A stretch of DNA of 32,586 bases from Gammaproteobacteria bacterium UBA3067 (GTDB lineage: Bacteria; Pseudomonadota; Gammaproteobacteria; Pseudomonadales; UBA3067). Shown here piece after piece: positions 1 to 7,276 of the stretch. Each line of letters starts with the position of its first letter. Position 1 is the stretch's first letter. The DNA is taken from the NCBI GenBank assembly GCA_002366835.1, contig DFBZ01000141.1, positions 553-33,138 on the forward strand, in the 5' to 3' direction. The position numbers and the translations under genes are program-made. Below the pieces are notes generated by a model that did no database searches, had not been told where the DNA came from, and was given only the letters and a program-made list of their open reading frames with translations.

Positions 1-874
1 AAATCTTTTTCGTTTTTATGATGCCCATGATGACCCGTCGCGTAGGGACTCGGTACTTACGCCCGCTTCCTTCCAGAAAAAAATCGAAAAAACAGCTTGG
101 TATATTTCGCATAAACTGGGCTGCCCGGATATTGTTGCGGTGCAAGAGGTCGAAAATATAAATGTTCTCAAACACCTTGCTGCTGAGGCGTGTTGGGAAC
201 AACATTCCTATGCAGTTTATCTCTTAGAGGGTAGTGATTTTTCCGGAATGAATGTTGGCTTCCTGCTTAGCAAAAAACTTAAAGTACGGCATGTGCGGCA
301 GCTGGGTTTAAATGCAAGGCAAAAGGGAAAGAAAGCCCGTGTATTTGATCGTCCACCCCTGCTGTTAGAGCTTGCAAATACTTGGTGTGGAATTGAAAAC
401 ATCAACCTTGTGGTGGTTCATAACCGCTCTTTTAAAGGGTTAAAACACCCGGATAAAAGAAAACGAGTGCATAAAAAGCGGATGCAGCAAGCCGCGTGGC
501 TAGGAGAGTGGGTAACATCTTGGGGAGAATCCCAGCCCGGCGGTGCTTTGATCCTGCTTGGGGATTTTAATGCGTTAAGCGGTGGTGAGGAGTTAAAACG
601 TTTGCAACAAAAGGCAACAAATGGGCAGCGTTTATTGTTGAATAATTTGGGGTCGCAAATCCCAGAGGCGGAGCGTTATTCCTATATTTTTCGTGGCAAT
701 AAACAAGCCATTGATCATATCTTTGTTACTGACAATCTTGCATCTTTAGTAAGTGATGTTCATTACACGCGTTTTAATACAGTTTGGGGTTCATCTAAAA
801 CGCGCGCTAAGCGCATTTCTGATCACGAGGGAATGGTAGCGAAATTCGATTTTTCGGATTGTGAAATTTTGTAG
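1..874 (+). CDS. Endonuclease/exonuclease/phosphatase family protein (5' truncated)
   Basis: The reading frame is open from base 2, so the gene begins outside the window; an internal ATG at 140 is not its start. The visible N-terminal part reads NLFRFYDAHDDPS, the usual first active-site strand (NxxNLFD-like) of the DNase I-like phosphoesterase fold. Later motifs follow in order: VQEVEN, which carries the metal-binding glutamate, near 139-156; LGDFNAL near 556-576; IDHIFVT near 709-729; and SDHEGMVAKF near 820-849, which has the catalytic His at the C-terminus. These are the hallmark residues of Mg-dependent endonuclease/exonuclease/phosphatase enzymes. Whether it cuts DNA, RNA or a phospholipid cannot be told from sequence. 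A signal peptide, common in this subgroup, would lie upstream and cannot be seen. It converges on the universal stress gene with a 46-bp gap. Confidence 0.82.
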   Translation, partial: NLFRFYDAHDDPSRRDSVLTPASFQKKIEKTAWYISHKLGCPDIVAVQEVENINVLKHLAAEACWEQHSYAVYLLEGSDFSGMNVGFLLSKKLKVRHVRQLGLNARQKGKKARVFDRPPLLLELANTWCGIENINLVVVHNRSFKGLKHPDKRKRVHKKRMQQAAWLGEWVTSWGESQPGGALILLGDFNALSGGEELKRLQQKATNGQRLLLNNLGSQIPEAERYSYIFRGNKQAIDHIFVTDNLASLVSDVHYTRFNTVWGSSKTRAKRISDHEGMVAKFDFSDCEIL

Positions 875-884
875 GGGGCGGTCA

Positions 885-903
885 GGTGCCCAGATGGGAC
901 ACC
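885..903. terminator. Weak hairpin between convergent genes
   Basis: GGTGCCC at 885-891 can pair with GGGACACC at 896-903 (one bulged A, AGAT loop). It sits between the convergent ends of the endonuclease-family and universal stress genes. There is no clear T-run, so a terminator role is a guess. Confidence 0.25.
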
Positions 904-920
904 CGACAGAAAAGCACGTC

Positions 921-1367
921 TTATTCTTTTTCGACCCGCACGGCTAATACATCGCATTCAGCGCCGTGGAGGATGGAGTTGGCGGTTGAACCCATGAGTA
1001 ACCCGAGGCCGTGTCGGCCATGGCTGCCGACAACAATAAGGTCACATGCATTTTCTTGCGCAAAATGACGAATTTCCTTGGTGTGATGGCCGACATGAAG
1101 GTGTTGGTTGTCTTCGGGGACTCCCATCTTTTCACCAAAGGCTTTTAGATGGCCTTCGGTATTTTTGTTGATTTCATCCTGAATTTGTTGAAGCTGGATC
1201 GCAGTGGCTCCGTAGGCTTCGCCGCCGTAAATGGAATCTAGTGGTTCCAGAACATGGATAAGGGATACTTTTGCATCCCCATTAGCCAGAGAAATGGCTT
1301 TTTTAGCAACCTTTTCACACTCATCTCCAAAATCAGTCGCCACTAATATGTGTTTGTAAATAGACAT
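921..1367 (-). CDS. Universal stress protein, UspA family
   Basis: This is a 148-residue single-domain Usp. It opens with MSIYKHILVATDF, the usual first beta strand and ATP-contacting Asp. It ends with VVGSHGRHGLGLLMGSTAN, the G-x2-G-x9-G-S nucleotide-binding loop, so it is probably of the ATP-binding type. The frame stays open upstream to 1535, but the ATG at 1367 is chosen. It is preceded by GGAGG with a short spacer, and the protein then starts exactly where Usp domains start. Usp proteins are cytoplasmic and accumulate in stationary phase or under stress. The gene is monocistronic, with an apparent promoter about 40-65 bp upstream. Confidence 0.93.
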   Translation of the reverse strand: MSIYKHILVATDFGDECEKVAKKAISLANGDAKVSLIHVLEPLDSIYGGEAYGATAIQLQQIQDEINKNTEGHLKAFGEKMGVPEDNQHLHVGHHTKEIRHFAQENACDLIVVGSHGRHGLGLLMGSTANSILHGAECDVLAVRVEKE

Positions 1368-1403
1368 GTTTCCTCCGCTGGAAAGGCTTTTGCATTTTTC
1401 TTG

Positions 1404-1433
1404 ATTATCAAGGTAAGCCTGCTTTAAGTCCAA
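1404..1433 (-). promoter_or_regulatory. Candidate sigma-70 promoter of the universal stress gene
   Basis: Read on the minus strand, TTGGAC (1433-1428) and GATAAT (1409-1404) are separated by 18 bp. This would start a transcript near 1397 and give a leader of about 30 nt to the start at 1367. Found by eye only. Confidence 0.4.
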
Positions 1434-1592
1434 TGACATTCGGTGATCATTCGCAATTAGTTGATTTAAGCCCATATTGCCATTGGCGTGTTGTGAGTGA
1501 AAAAATGTTACAAAAAATAAACGCCTAAAAACCAAGGTGATACAGAGGTCCGTCAGGGCCTGCGGCCTTGGGGCATCTGGGGTTTATCTCGC

Positions 1593-1604
1593 CAGTCTAG
1601 ACTG
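1593..1604. promoter_or_regulatory. 12-bp palindrome, possible operator
   Basis: CAGTCTAGACTG is a perfect dyad about 90 bp upstream of the secreted-protein start. Its size suits a dimeric regulator, but no regulator is known for it. Confidence 0.25.
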
Positions 1605-1695
1605 ATAATAACTGCCCTAAGTTTCTCTATGACGCAGACGTTTGGCCACAAAATCGGCAGGAAAATTAGGAATCTCACTGGATAAGGATATTTCC

Positions 1696-2502
1696 ATGCC
1701 CGCCTTCTTACAAAGCAGCGCGTTTTTTCTCCTCTTAGCACTATCTTCTTCATCTTTTGCCAACGCACTGGCTTACACGGATCAATCCTTTGAGGGCTCT
1801 TTAAGTGTGGTGCCTGTGCCCGAGGGCTGGGTAGCCGAATACCAGCAGTTATGGGATGTTGTCGTGGTAGGGGATGGTTCTACGCAGGGCTTTTTGTTTT
1901 CGATTGGGCCTGATGAACGACCAGTGGAATACCTCCATGCGGTGGTAAAGGAAATGAATGCCACGGTATTGGCCAATAAAATCAAGAAGACCACAATCAG
2001 AGGGCATGAGGCCGCCATCATTGATCATTTTGGCATTGTGCATGAAAAATATGTTGCGATAAGAAAAAATGATGCGCTGCTGATCATCTACGGTACCACC
2101 AAGCGTGATCCAGATAGCTTGCAGCAACACCTTGAGGTAATCGCATCTAAAGCGATGCTTTTTCCCTCTGCGCACCCAGACCACTTGGCCGGTAATTATT
2201 TTATCGATCGGGAAGAGGGTTTAAACGGTGATGCAGAACTTATGCCCGGTCTGTATAAGGAAAAAGTGTCTCTAAATTCGAATGGGGTTTTTGGTGACCT
2301 GGGCATCGATGAAGGGGGTTCTCGTATTGGAAAAGACACGGTGAAAGCGGCTTATCTTCTTGGTACGTGGGTGCAACGAGGCAGCAGGCTGATTATCGAA
2401 GAAAATAACCACTATTTCGTTAACTACCGAATACAAACCACTGCCAACGGCCTCACGCTTGTGGATCAAGATGGCGTGAGAACGCGTTGGCTCAGGCAGT
2501 AA
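1696..2502 (+). CDS. Secreted protein of unknown function
   Basis: A protein of 268 residues whose family I do not recognise. The ATG at 1696 is chosen because AAGGA lies just upstream and the product then begins with a signal peptide: hydrophobic FFLLLALSSSSF and a cleavage site after ANA (residues 22-24). An in-frame start at 1642 would bury this signal. The mature protein has two parts. Residues about 25-155 are mixed alpha/beta (QGFLFSIGPDERPVEY; HEAAIIDHFGIVHEKYVAIR). A C-terminal segment of about 100 residues has short beta strands and ends GTWVQRG...LIIEENNHYFVNYR...LVDQDGVRTRWLRQ, resembling a small lipocalin-like beta-barrel repeat. There are no cysteine pairs and no visible catalytic motif. 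It converges tail-to-tail with rapA, only 10 bp apart. Confidence 0.75.
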   Translation: MPAFLQSSAFFLLLALSSSSFANALAYTDQSFEGSLSVVPVPEGWVAEYQQLWDVVVVGDGSTQGFLFSIGPDERPVEYLHAVVKEMNATVLANKIKKTTIRGHEAAIIDHFGIVHEKYVAIRKNDALLIIYGTTKRDPDSLQQHLEVIASKAMLFPSAHPDHLAGNYFIDREEGLNGDAELMPGLYKEKVSLNSNGVFGDLGIDEGGSRIGKDTVKAAYLLGTWVQRGSRLIIEENNHYFVNYRIQTTANGLTLVDQDGVRTRWLRQ

Positions 2503-2512
2503 ATTACACTCT

Positions 2513-5380
2513 TTATATCGTAATAATCAAACGCGTTGCATGAAGGTGCAGCGGGGCATTTTTGATGTACTCAAGCACGGATTGTTTTTTGTCGGCAATA
2601 AAATCCACTTCACTTTGGCGAATGCTTGGGTTTGTTTTTTGCAGAAAGCTTAAACGTTGAAACTCTGCGCTTAAACGATTATTTGCCAGAAGCTCGCTTT
2701 CTTTGCGCAGTGCATTTGCCTGTTCTTCTGCGTAGCTGCGAGAGGCACTGAGTAGTTGTTTTATTTTATCCACTTCCGATTTAACAATGGCTCGGGCGGT
2801 ATCCTTTTTCACATTTTCGAGTCGTGGTGCAAGTTGATCATAAGAGACTTTGGCACTTAGATCCTTTCCTTGTTCATCAATTAATATGCGAATAGGGGTG
2901 AGGGGTAAATAGCTGTTTGCCTGGAATAGGGCGGGGGCCATGGTTTGCAGGGTGTAGACCACCTCAATGAGCATTGACCCTTCTTTGGCATTGGGGAGTT
3001 TGATGGTGGTGAGGGCGGTATTGCCTTTTGTGTGGCCGAGAATCAGTTCCATCGCGCCCGTTACCATGGGGTGGTCATGGGTGAGGAATTGAATCTCTTC
3101 GCGTGCCAGTGCTGTTTCCCGGTCGAAGCAGAGTGTTGTGCCTTCGTCGGGCAGGGCTGGGAACTGGGCAGTACGCATGTGGTTGGAGGGGTGGGCGATC
3201 AGGGTGTTATGAGGGCCTTCTTCGTGATCAACCCCGTAGAGATCAAATACCGAAATCAACCACTCTTCCAGCTCGGAATCTGTTTCTGTTTCGCGAACGT
3301 CATCCAATAATTTGAAAGCGTGTGTCGCAGCAGAGTTTAATTCAAGCAGCGGGTCGCGGCCCTCTTCCAGCTGTTTTTCCAGTTGCTCTCTGTGTGCTAC
3401 AACACGCGAAATAAAGTCTTCAATACTGTCGTTTGTATTTTCTCCACGCGAAGCACTAAAAATAAATTGTTCCAGTTCGCTATGGTATTCGCTGAAGAGT
3501 GCAGATCCAGTTGAGCTTGATTGCTGGAAAGAATTCAATGCATCGTTATACCAGCGGAATAATATTTCTTGTGGATGGTTTTCGAAATAAGGTACGTGAA
3601 TTTGAATATCTTGTTTCTGCCCAATTCTATCTAAGCGGCCGATGCGTTGCTCTAGCAAGTCAGGGTTTAAGGGCAGATCAAATAATACGAGGTGATGCGC
3701 AAATTGGAAGTTTCTGCCTTCACTGCCAATCTCCGAACAAATCAGGATGGGGCAACTCTCATCGGGGTCAGCAAAAAAAGCGGCGGCACGATCTCTTTCA
3801 ATAATGCTCATGCCTTCATGGAAGACGGATGCGTGAATGCCGTGTTTAATGCGTAACCCTGCACTGATATCCAAAGCGCTTGAAGGGTCAGCGCAAATCA
3901 GAACAAACTTTTCATTAGGATGCTGCTTCAGGAGATGCACGAGGGCAGCGAAGCGGGAGTCTTCCTGGCAGGCTATTTCTGGGAAGAGGGTTTCTCGTAG
4001 CCCCAGCGTAGTTGCCTTCTGTTCCGCGGAAGGTTCTGGTGCTGGGCAGGGGATGGGTTTGAGTACTCGCTTGGAAAACCCCTTGATATTCTTGCGGGTG
4101 TTTCTAAATAGAACGCGCCCGGTGCCGTGGCGGTCAATAAGGGCGGAAGTAATGCTGTTGGCCAGTGCCACGATATTATCGTTTTGCTCTCGTGTCGCCG
4201 TTTGGTATTTACTGGTGATCTCAGCCCCTAACAAACTTGCTAGCAGGCTTTCACTGGCGGCATCCAATGTATCGTGCTGGATGACTGCGTTAGCGCATTG
4301 GGCAACAGGAATATAACTTTCTTCTTCCTGTAGAAAAGTTTCCAAGTCGTGAAAGCGGTGGGGGTCAAGCAGGCGCAGGCGTGCGAAGTGGCCTTCAGGG
4401 CCAAGTTGTTCAGGTGTGGCGGTAAGGAGTAGTACGCTGGGTGTGAGGGTGGCGAGTTGATCGACCAGCTGATATGACTCTGAGGGCGCGCCTGGCAGCC
4501 AAGCGAGGTGGTGGGCTTCATCCACAATAAGCATGTCCCACTGTGCTTCCAGCAACTGCTTTTGCCTATCCGGGTGATCCATAAGAAAATCAAGGCTGCA
4601 TAAAATAAGCTGCTCTGTCTCGAAGGGGTTTTCTTCTTCATGACTGGCGCATCGTTCTGCATCGAAAAGACTGAAGGTTAAGTTAAAGCGCCGCGCCATC
4701 TCCACCAACCACTGGTGGAGCAGGTTTTCAGGAACGATAATAAGCGCCCTTTGTACTACATCGGCATTGATTTGCTGGTGCAAAATCAAGCCCGCTTCAA
4801 TGGTTTTCCCCAGGCCAACCTCATCCGCTAGCAGCACCCTTGGGGAATGTCGATGGCAAACTTCTTCGGCAATATGGTATTGGTGGGGAATCAAACTTAC
4901 CCGTGGGCCAAGGAAACCCTTGCAAGCGGGTCGCAGTAGACCGGAATGGAGTTCAAGGGTTTTGTAGCGCAGGTCAAACCATCTGTTTTTGTCGATTTGT
5001 CCGCAGAATAAGCGACTATCTGGGGTTTGAAACTGCATCGCATGGGCGAGTTCTACCTCTGGGATAACGGTGAGTGTTTCGTCTTCAGTCTCAGAGTCAG
5101 CTTCAGAGCCCGTATCGATCGGTGATACCTTGTAGTAGATAAGGCTTTCTACTTCTTCCGTACTGTCTACGGTATACCTGCCTCCTTTCTTATGGCTGAC
5201 CTCTTCACCAATATCGTAGATAACACGAATAAGTGGGGCATTACGTCGGGAATAGCTGCGAATCACCTCTTGAGCGAGGAAGGCAACCTCGACCATACGT
5301 TCATTGGCGTGGATAATGATGCCAAGCCCAAGGTTGGGCTCTGATTCGCTGACCCAGCGTTGACCGACCACGTATTCCAT
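2513..5380 (-). CDS. rapA: RNA polymerase-associated ATPase RapA (HepA)
   Basis: RapA is a Swi2/Snf2-family ATPase that binds RNA polymerase and helps recycle it from stalled or post-termination complexes. The 955 residues are close to the usual 968. The N-terminal VGQRWVSESEPNLGLG opens the Tudor-like domains. Walker A ADEVGLGKT lies at about 185-193 and the DEAH box (VDEAHHLAW) at 286-294, followed by LLTATPEQL. The second helicase lobe carries CSEIGSEGRNFQ and QRIGRLDRIGQ, motifs V and VI. The start at 5380 has GAGG a few bases upstream. It is transcribed alone, divergently from the amidotransferase gene. Nothing essential looks damaged. Confidence 0.97.
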   Translation of the reverse strand: MEYVVGQRWVSESEPNLGLGIIIHANERMVEVAFLAQEVIRSYSRRNAPLIRVIYDIGEEVSHKKGGRYTVDSTEEVESLIYYKVSPIDTGSEADSETEDETLTVIPEVELAHAMQFQTPDSRLFCGQIDKNRWFDLRYKTLELHSGLLRPACKGFLGPRVSLIPHQYHIAEEVCHRHSPRVLLADEVGLGKTIEAGLILHQQINADVVQRALIIVPENLLHQWLVEMARRFNLTFSLFDAERCASHEEENPFETEQLILCSLDFLMDHPDRQKQLLEAQWDMLIVDEAHHLAWLPGAPSESYQLVDQLATLTPSVLLLTATPEQLGPEGHFARLRLLDPHRFHDLETFLQEEESYIPVAQCANAVIQHDTLDAASESLLASLLGAEITSKYQTATREQNDNIVALANSITSALIDRHGTGRVLFRNTRKNIKGFSKRVLKPIPCPAPEPSAEQKATTLGLRETLFPEIACQEDSRFAALVHLLKQHPNEKFVLICADPSSALDISAGLRIKHGIHASVFHEGMSIIERDRAAAFFADPDESCPILICSEIGSEGRNFQFAHHLVLFDLPLNPDLLEQRIGRLDRIGQKQDIQIHVPYFENHPQEILFRWYNDALNSFQQSSSTGSALFSEYHSELEQFIFSASRGENTNDSIEDFISRVVAHREQLEKQLEEGRDPLLELNSAATHAFKLLDDVRETETDSELEEWLISVFDLYGVDHEEGPHNTLIAHPSNHMRTAQFPALPDEGTTLCFDRETALAREEIQFLTHDHPMVTGAMELILGHTKGNTALTTIKLPNAKEGSMLIEVVYTLQTMAPALFQANSYLPLTPIRILIDEQGKDLSAKVSYDQLAPRLENVKKDTARAIVKSEVDKIKQLLSASRSYAEEQANALRKESELLANNRLSAEFQRLSFLQKTNPSIRQSEVDFIADKKQSVLEYIKNAPLHLHATRLIITI

Positions 5381-5557
5381 AATACCTCACTGATGTTGTT
5401 ATTTGACGGTAGCGAATTTATTCAATGTTTAGCCATCAGGCAATGATGCTAATCATGAACAAGATAACGCATAAAAAGGAGGGCGATGTTACAGTAATCG
5501 CCATTTTTCTGCATCGTATTAAAGGGGCGTGTTACAAGCTCGCAATGGTCACTGTTT

Positions 5558-6262
5558 ATGCATATTGGAATTCTAAAAGTGGATACTGTCGCGCCACAGC
5601 TCTCAGCGCAGCATGGTGAATATTCTGACATGATTATAAGCTTGCTGGATGCAGTGGGCGCCGGTTTTCGCTACACAGTGCTGGATGCTGAAAAAGAAAC
5701 CCTGCCCAGAGAGCTTAGTGCTTACGATGGATTTGTCATTACCGGCAGCAAGATGAGTGTCTATGATGACGTGGACTGGATCAATAACTTGAAGCGCTTT
5801 GTTGTTGAGGCCAGTCGTCAGAACAAAAAACTACTGGGAATTTGCTTTGGGCATCAGCTGCTTGCGTCTGCATTTGGTGGGGTGGTGGGGAAATCATCGA
5901 AAGGGTGGGGGCTTGGCATCGCCACATTTGATATCTATTGCCATAAAACCTGGCAGAAACCCGCTCAAAATAGCATTTCATTGCTGATGTCTCATCAAGA
6001 TCAGGTGACACGGCTTCCTGATGGCGCTCAGCACATTGCAGGGAATGAATTTTGTCCGTACGCCTGTTTTCAGCTCGGTGAAAATATTCTCGGCATCCAG
6101 GGCCACCCAGAGTTTAGCCCAGCGTATTTGCAGGATTTAATCAATACCCGGCGGGGCAGAGTAGGAGAGGCCGTGGTAAAAAAGGCCGAGCAATCATTGT
6201 ATTCACCTAACGATGGCCTTGTAGTTGGTTGCTGGATCAGTAGTTTCCTTGGTGTGCTCTAG
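5558..6262 (+). CDS. Class-I glutamine amidotransferase domain protein (GuaA-GATase-like)
   Basis: A 234-residue stand-alone class-I glutaminase domain of the GMP-synthase-like type. The nucleophile elbow GICFGHQ places the catalytic Cys at 96; QGHPEF gives His183 and Glu185, completing the triad. FVITGSKMSVYDD near 59-71 is the oxyanion strand region seen in this subfamily. No synthetase domain is fused and no partner subunit is adjacent, so the ammonia acceptor is unknown. Relatives include gamma-glutamyl-hydrolase-like enzymes that act alone. The start has no good Shine-Dalgarno, whereas a very good one lies about 75 bp upstream before a three-codon ORF in the same frame (5476-5497). Confidence 0.85.
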   Translation: MHIGILKVDTVAPQLSAQHGEYSDMIISLLDAVGAGFRYTVLDAEKETLPRELSAYDGFVITGSKMSVYDDVDWINNLKRFVVEASRQNKKLLGICFGHQLLASAFGGVVGKSSKGWGLGIATFDIYCHKTWQKPAQNSISLLMSHQDQVTRLPDGAQHIAGNEFCPYACFQLGENILGIQGHPEFSPAYLQDLINTRRGRVGEAVVKKAEQSLYSPNDGLVVGCWISSFLGVL

Positions 6263-6426
6263 GATGATGTCTAAAGAAACAAAATATTACATATGAAACT
6301 AATAGACTAATCAAAGAGTTATTGCTCTAAACTCTTTCCATTTGGCTTTTCCCAGCAGCTCGAAAACCTTCTGCTAGACTTTATTTTGTAGCATGACTTA
6401 TCAACTAAACCATTTGGGTGGAACCT

Positions 6427-6717
6427 ATGAGCACTGCAAAGATAAACCAATTTAATTCACTGTTGACGACCGCTTCAGGACAAATGTCTACGCTTTCTCA
6501 ACTTCGCGTTATGATTTTTATCTACGAGCATGATGAATGCACTATTTCGGATATGGCTGATAAACTAAAAATCGAAGTGGATGCCGTTCGAAAAATCATT
6601 AATGCACTGCAAGGCAATAAATTAATTAAGTCGAAATATGATAAGGGAACTCGCGGCCGCGCTCGCCGTTGCTCTATCACTGCCAAAGGCAAAAAGCTGA
6701 TTGAAAAAGCGGCCTAA
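6427..6717 (+). CDS. Short winged-helix (MarR-like) transcriptional regulator
   Basis: A 96-residue protein that is almost only a winged helix-turn-helix. LRVMIFIYEHDECTISDMAD contains helices 1-2, KLKIEVDAVRKIINALQGNK the recognition helix, and SKYDKGTRGRARRCSITAKG the basic beta wing. MarR proteins are usually about 140 residues, with N- and C-terminal dimerisation helices. Here these are short or absent, so it may resemble small DNA-binding proteins used in host adaptation or phage control. The ATG at 6427 is preferred over an in-frame GTG at 6418 because GGTGGA precedes it at a usable distance. Its target is unknown; it lies near two alkane-monooxygenase-like genes. The T-poor hairpin at 6730-6745 follows. 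Confidence 0.75.
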   Translation: MSTAKINQFNSLLTTASGQMSTLSQLRVMIFIYEHDECTISDMADKLKIEVDAVRKIINALQGNKLIKSKYDKGTRGRARRCSITAKGKKLIEKAA

Positions 6718-6729
6718 TAACTTCAGAAT

Positions 6730-6745
6730 ACTCCACTCTTGGAGT
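6730..6745 (+). terminator. Possible terminator of the winged-helix gene
   Basis: ACTCCA (6730-6735) and TGGAGT (6740-6745) form a 6-bp stem with loop CTCT, followed by T-rich TTTAGGGTTGTTTTCG. It is 12 bp after the stop. The T-run is interrupted, so the call is modest. Confidence 0.4.
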
Positions 6746-6825
6746 TTAGGGTTGTTTTCGTTTTAAGAAATGTCTGAGCTGAGGCTTTTAAAAATCCCCG
6801 TTCATGCGTTAGCTGGCTATATGTT

Positions 6826-7065
6826 TTGATTATTGGATCTCTGGTAGGAGAAAAAATAGTTGCTTATAGCTGGCTATCCTTTTTTCTACTTGTTCCAGTT
6901 ATGCGCTTATTATTTGAATCCAGGGCTGACCATAGGCATGGTGCGGTGGATTTGCCTGTGGAATTAATAAGGCCTATCCAGAAAGGAGTATTAGCTAAGG
7001 TTATTACCAGTCCTTGTAAAATAATTACGTTACCTAAGGGTGACTATAAGCAAGTAAAAATGTAA
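6826..7065 (+). CDS. Doubtful small ORF, one predicted membrane segment
   Basis: This would encode about 79 residues from a TTG at 6826; the frame is open from 6778 but holds no ATG. The start of the product is hydrophobic (SWLSFFLLVPVMRLLFE), then polar and basic. There is no convincing Shine-Dalgarno, and I know no family for it. It could be a small membrane protein, the remnant of a decayed gene, or chance in an AT-rich stretch. It is listed only because nothing else explains 6718-7276. Confidence 0.2.
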   Translation: MIIGSLVGEKIVAYSWLSFFLLVPVMRLLFESRADHRHGAVDLPVELIRPIQKGVLAKVITSPCKIITLPKGDYKQVKM

Positions 7066-7086
7066 TAATTTTTATTTTTTTTCCAT

Positions 7087-7130
7087 CTAAAAAATTGAGC
7101 ATGATGATGTGTAGTGGTCAATTTTTTTAG
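7087..7130. repeat. Imperfect 12-bp inverted repeat
   Basis: CTAAAAAATTGA (7087-7098) and TCAATTTTTTTAG (7118-7130) are complementary except for one extra T, with a 19-nt loop. It follows the doubtful ORF and precedes the 3' end of the first AlkB-like gene. It may be a weak terminator or a decayed element end. Confidence 0.45.
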
Positions 7131-7221
7131 GTCATAGAATTAACGAACTGTACAAATAATCTAAAGTAAGCAGTGGTTAAACTTACTGGAAATAATCTTT
7201 CTGGGTAAAGCTTGGGTTAAA

Positions 7222-7267
7222 CACAAGCAGCGGTATTTTCTGAAGGCTAATTTTAGCGCTGCTTGTG
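7222..7267 (-). terminator. Perfect 11-bp stem-loop downstream of the first AlkB-like gene
   Basis: CACAAGCAGCG (7222-7232) pairs perfectly with CGCTGCTTGTG (7257-7267) across a 24-nt loop, 9 bp past the stop of the minus-strand gene. On the plus strand the stem is followed by CTTTTT, and on the minus strand by TTTAACCC, so it may work both ways. The long loop is unusual for an intrinsic terminator. Confidence 0.55.
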
Positions 7268-7276
7268 CTTTTTAGG

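Larger units (their letters stand above)
1368..1695. other. 328-bp divergent intergenic region
   Basis: This separates the universal stress gene (minus) from the secreted-protein gene (plus). It holds the candidate promoter at 1404-1433, a perfect 12-bp palindrome at 1593-1604, and a short GC-rich hairpin near 1557-1571. No coding pattern was recognised on either strand. Confidence 0.5.

Noticed and set aside
3837..4316. Open frames on the plus strand within rapA
   Set aside because: Mirror frames of a strongly conserved gene; no ribosome-binding site or family similarity.
5425..5619. 64-codon frame upstream of the amidotransferase
   Set aside because: It overlaps the start of the amidotransferase in another frame and has no family pattern; the strong ribosome-binding site at 5476 fits the ATG at 5486 instead.
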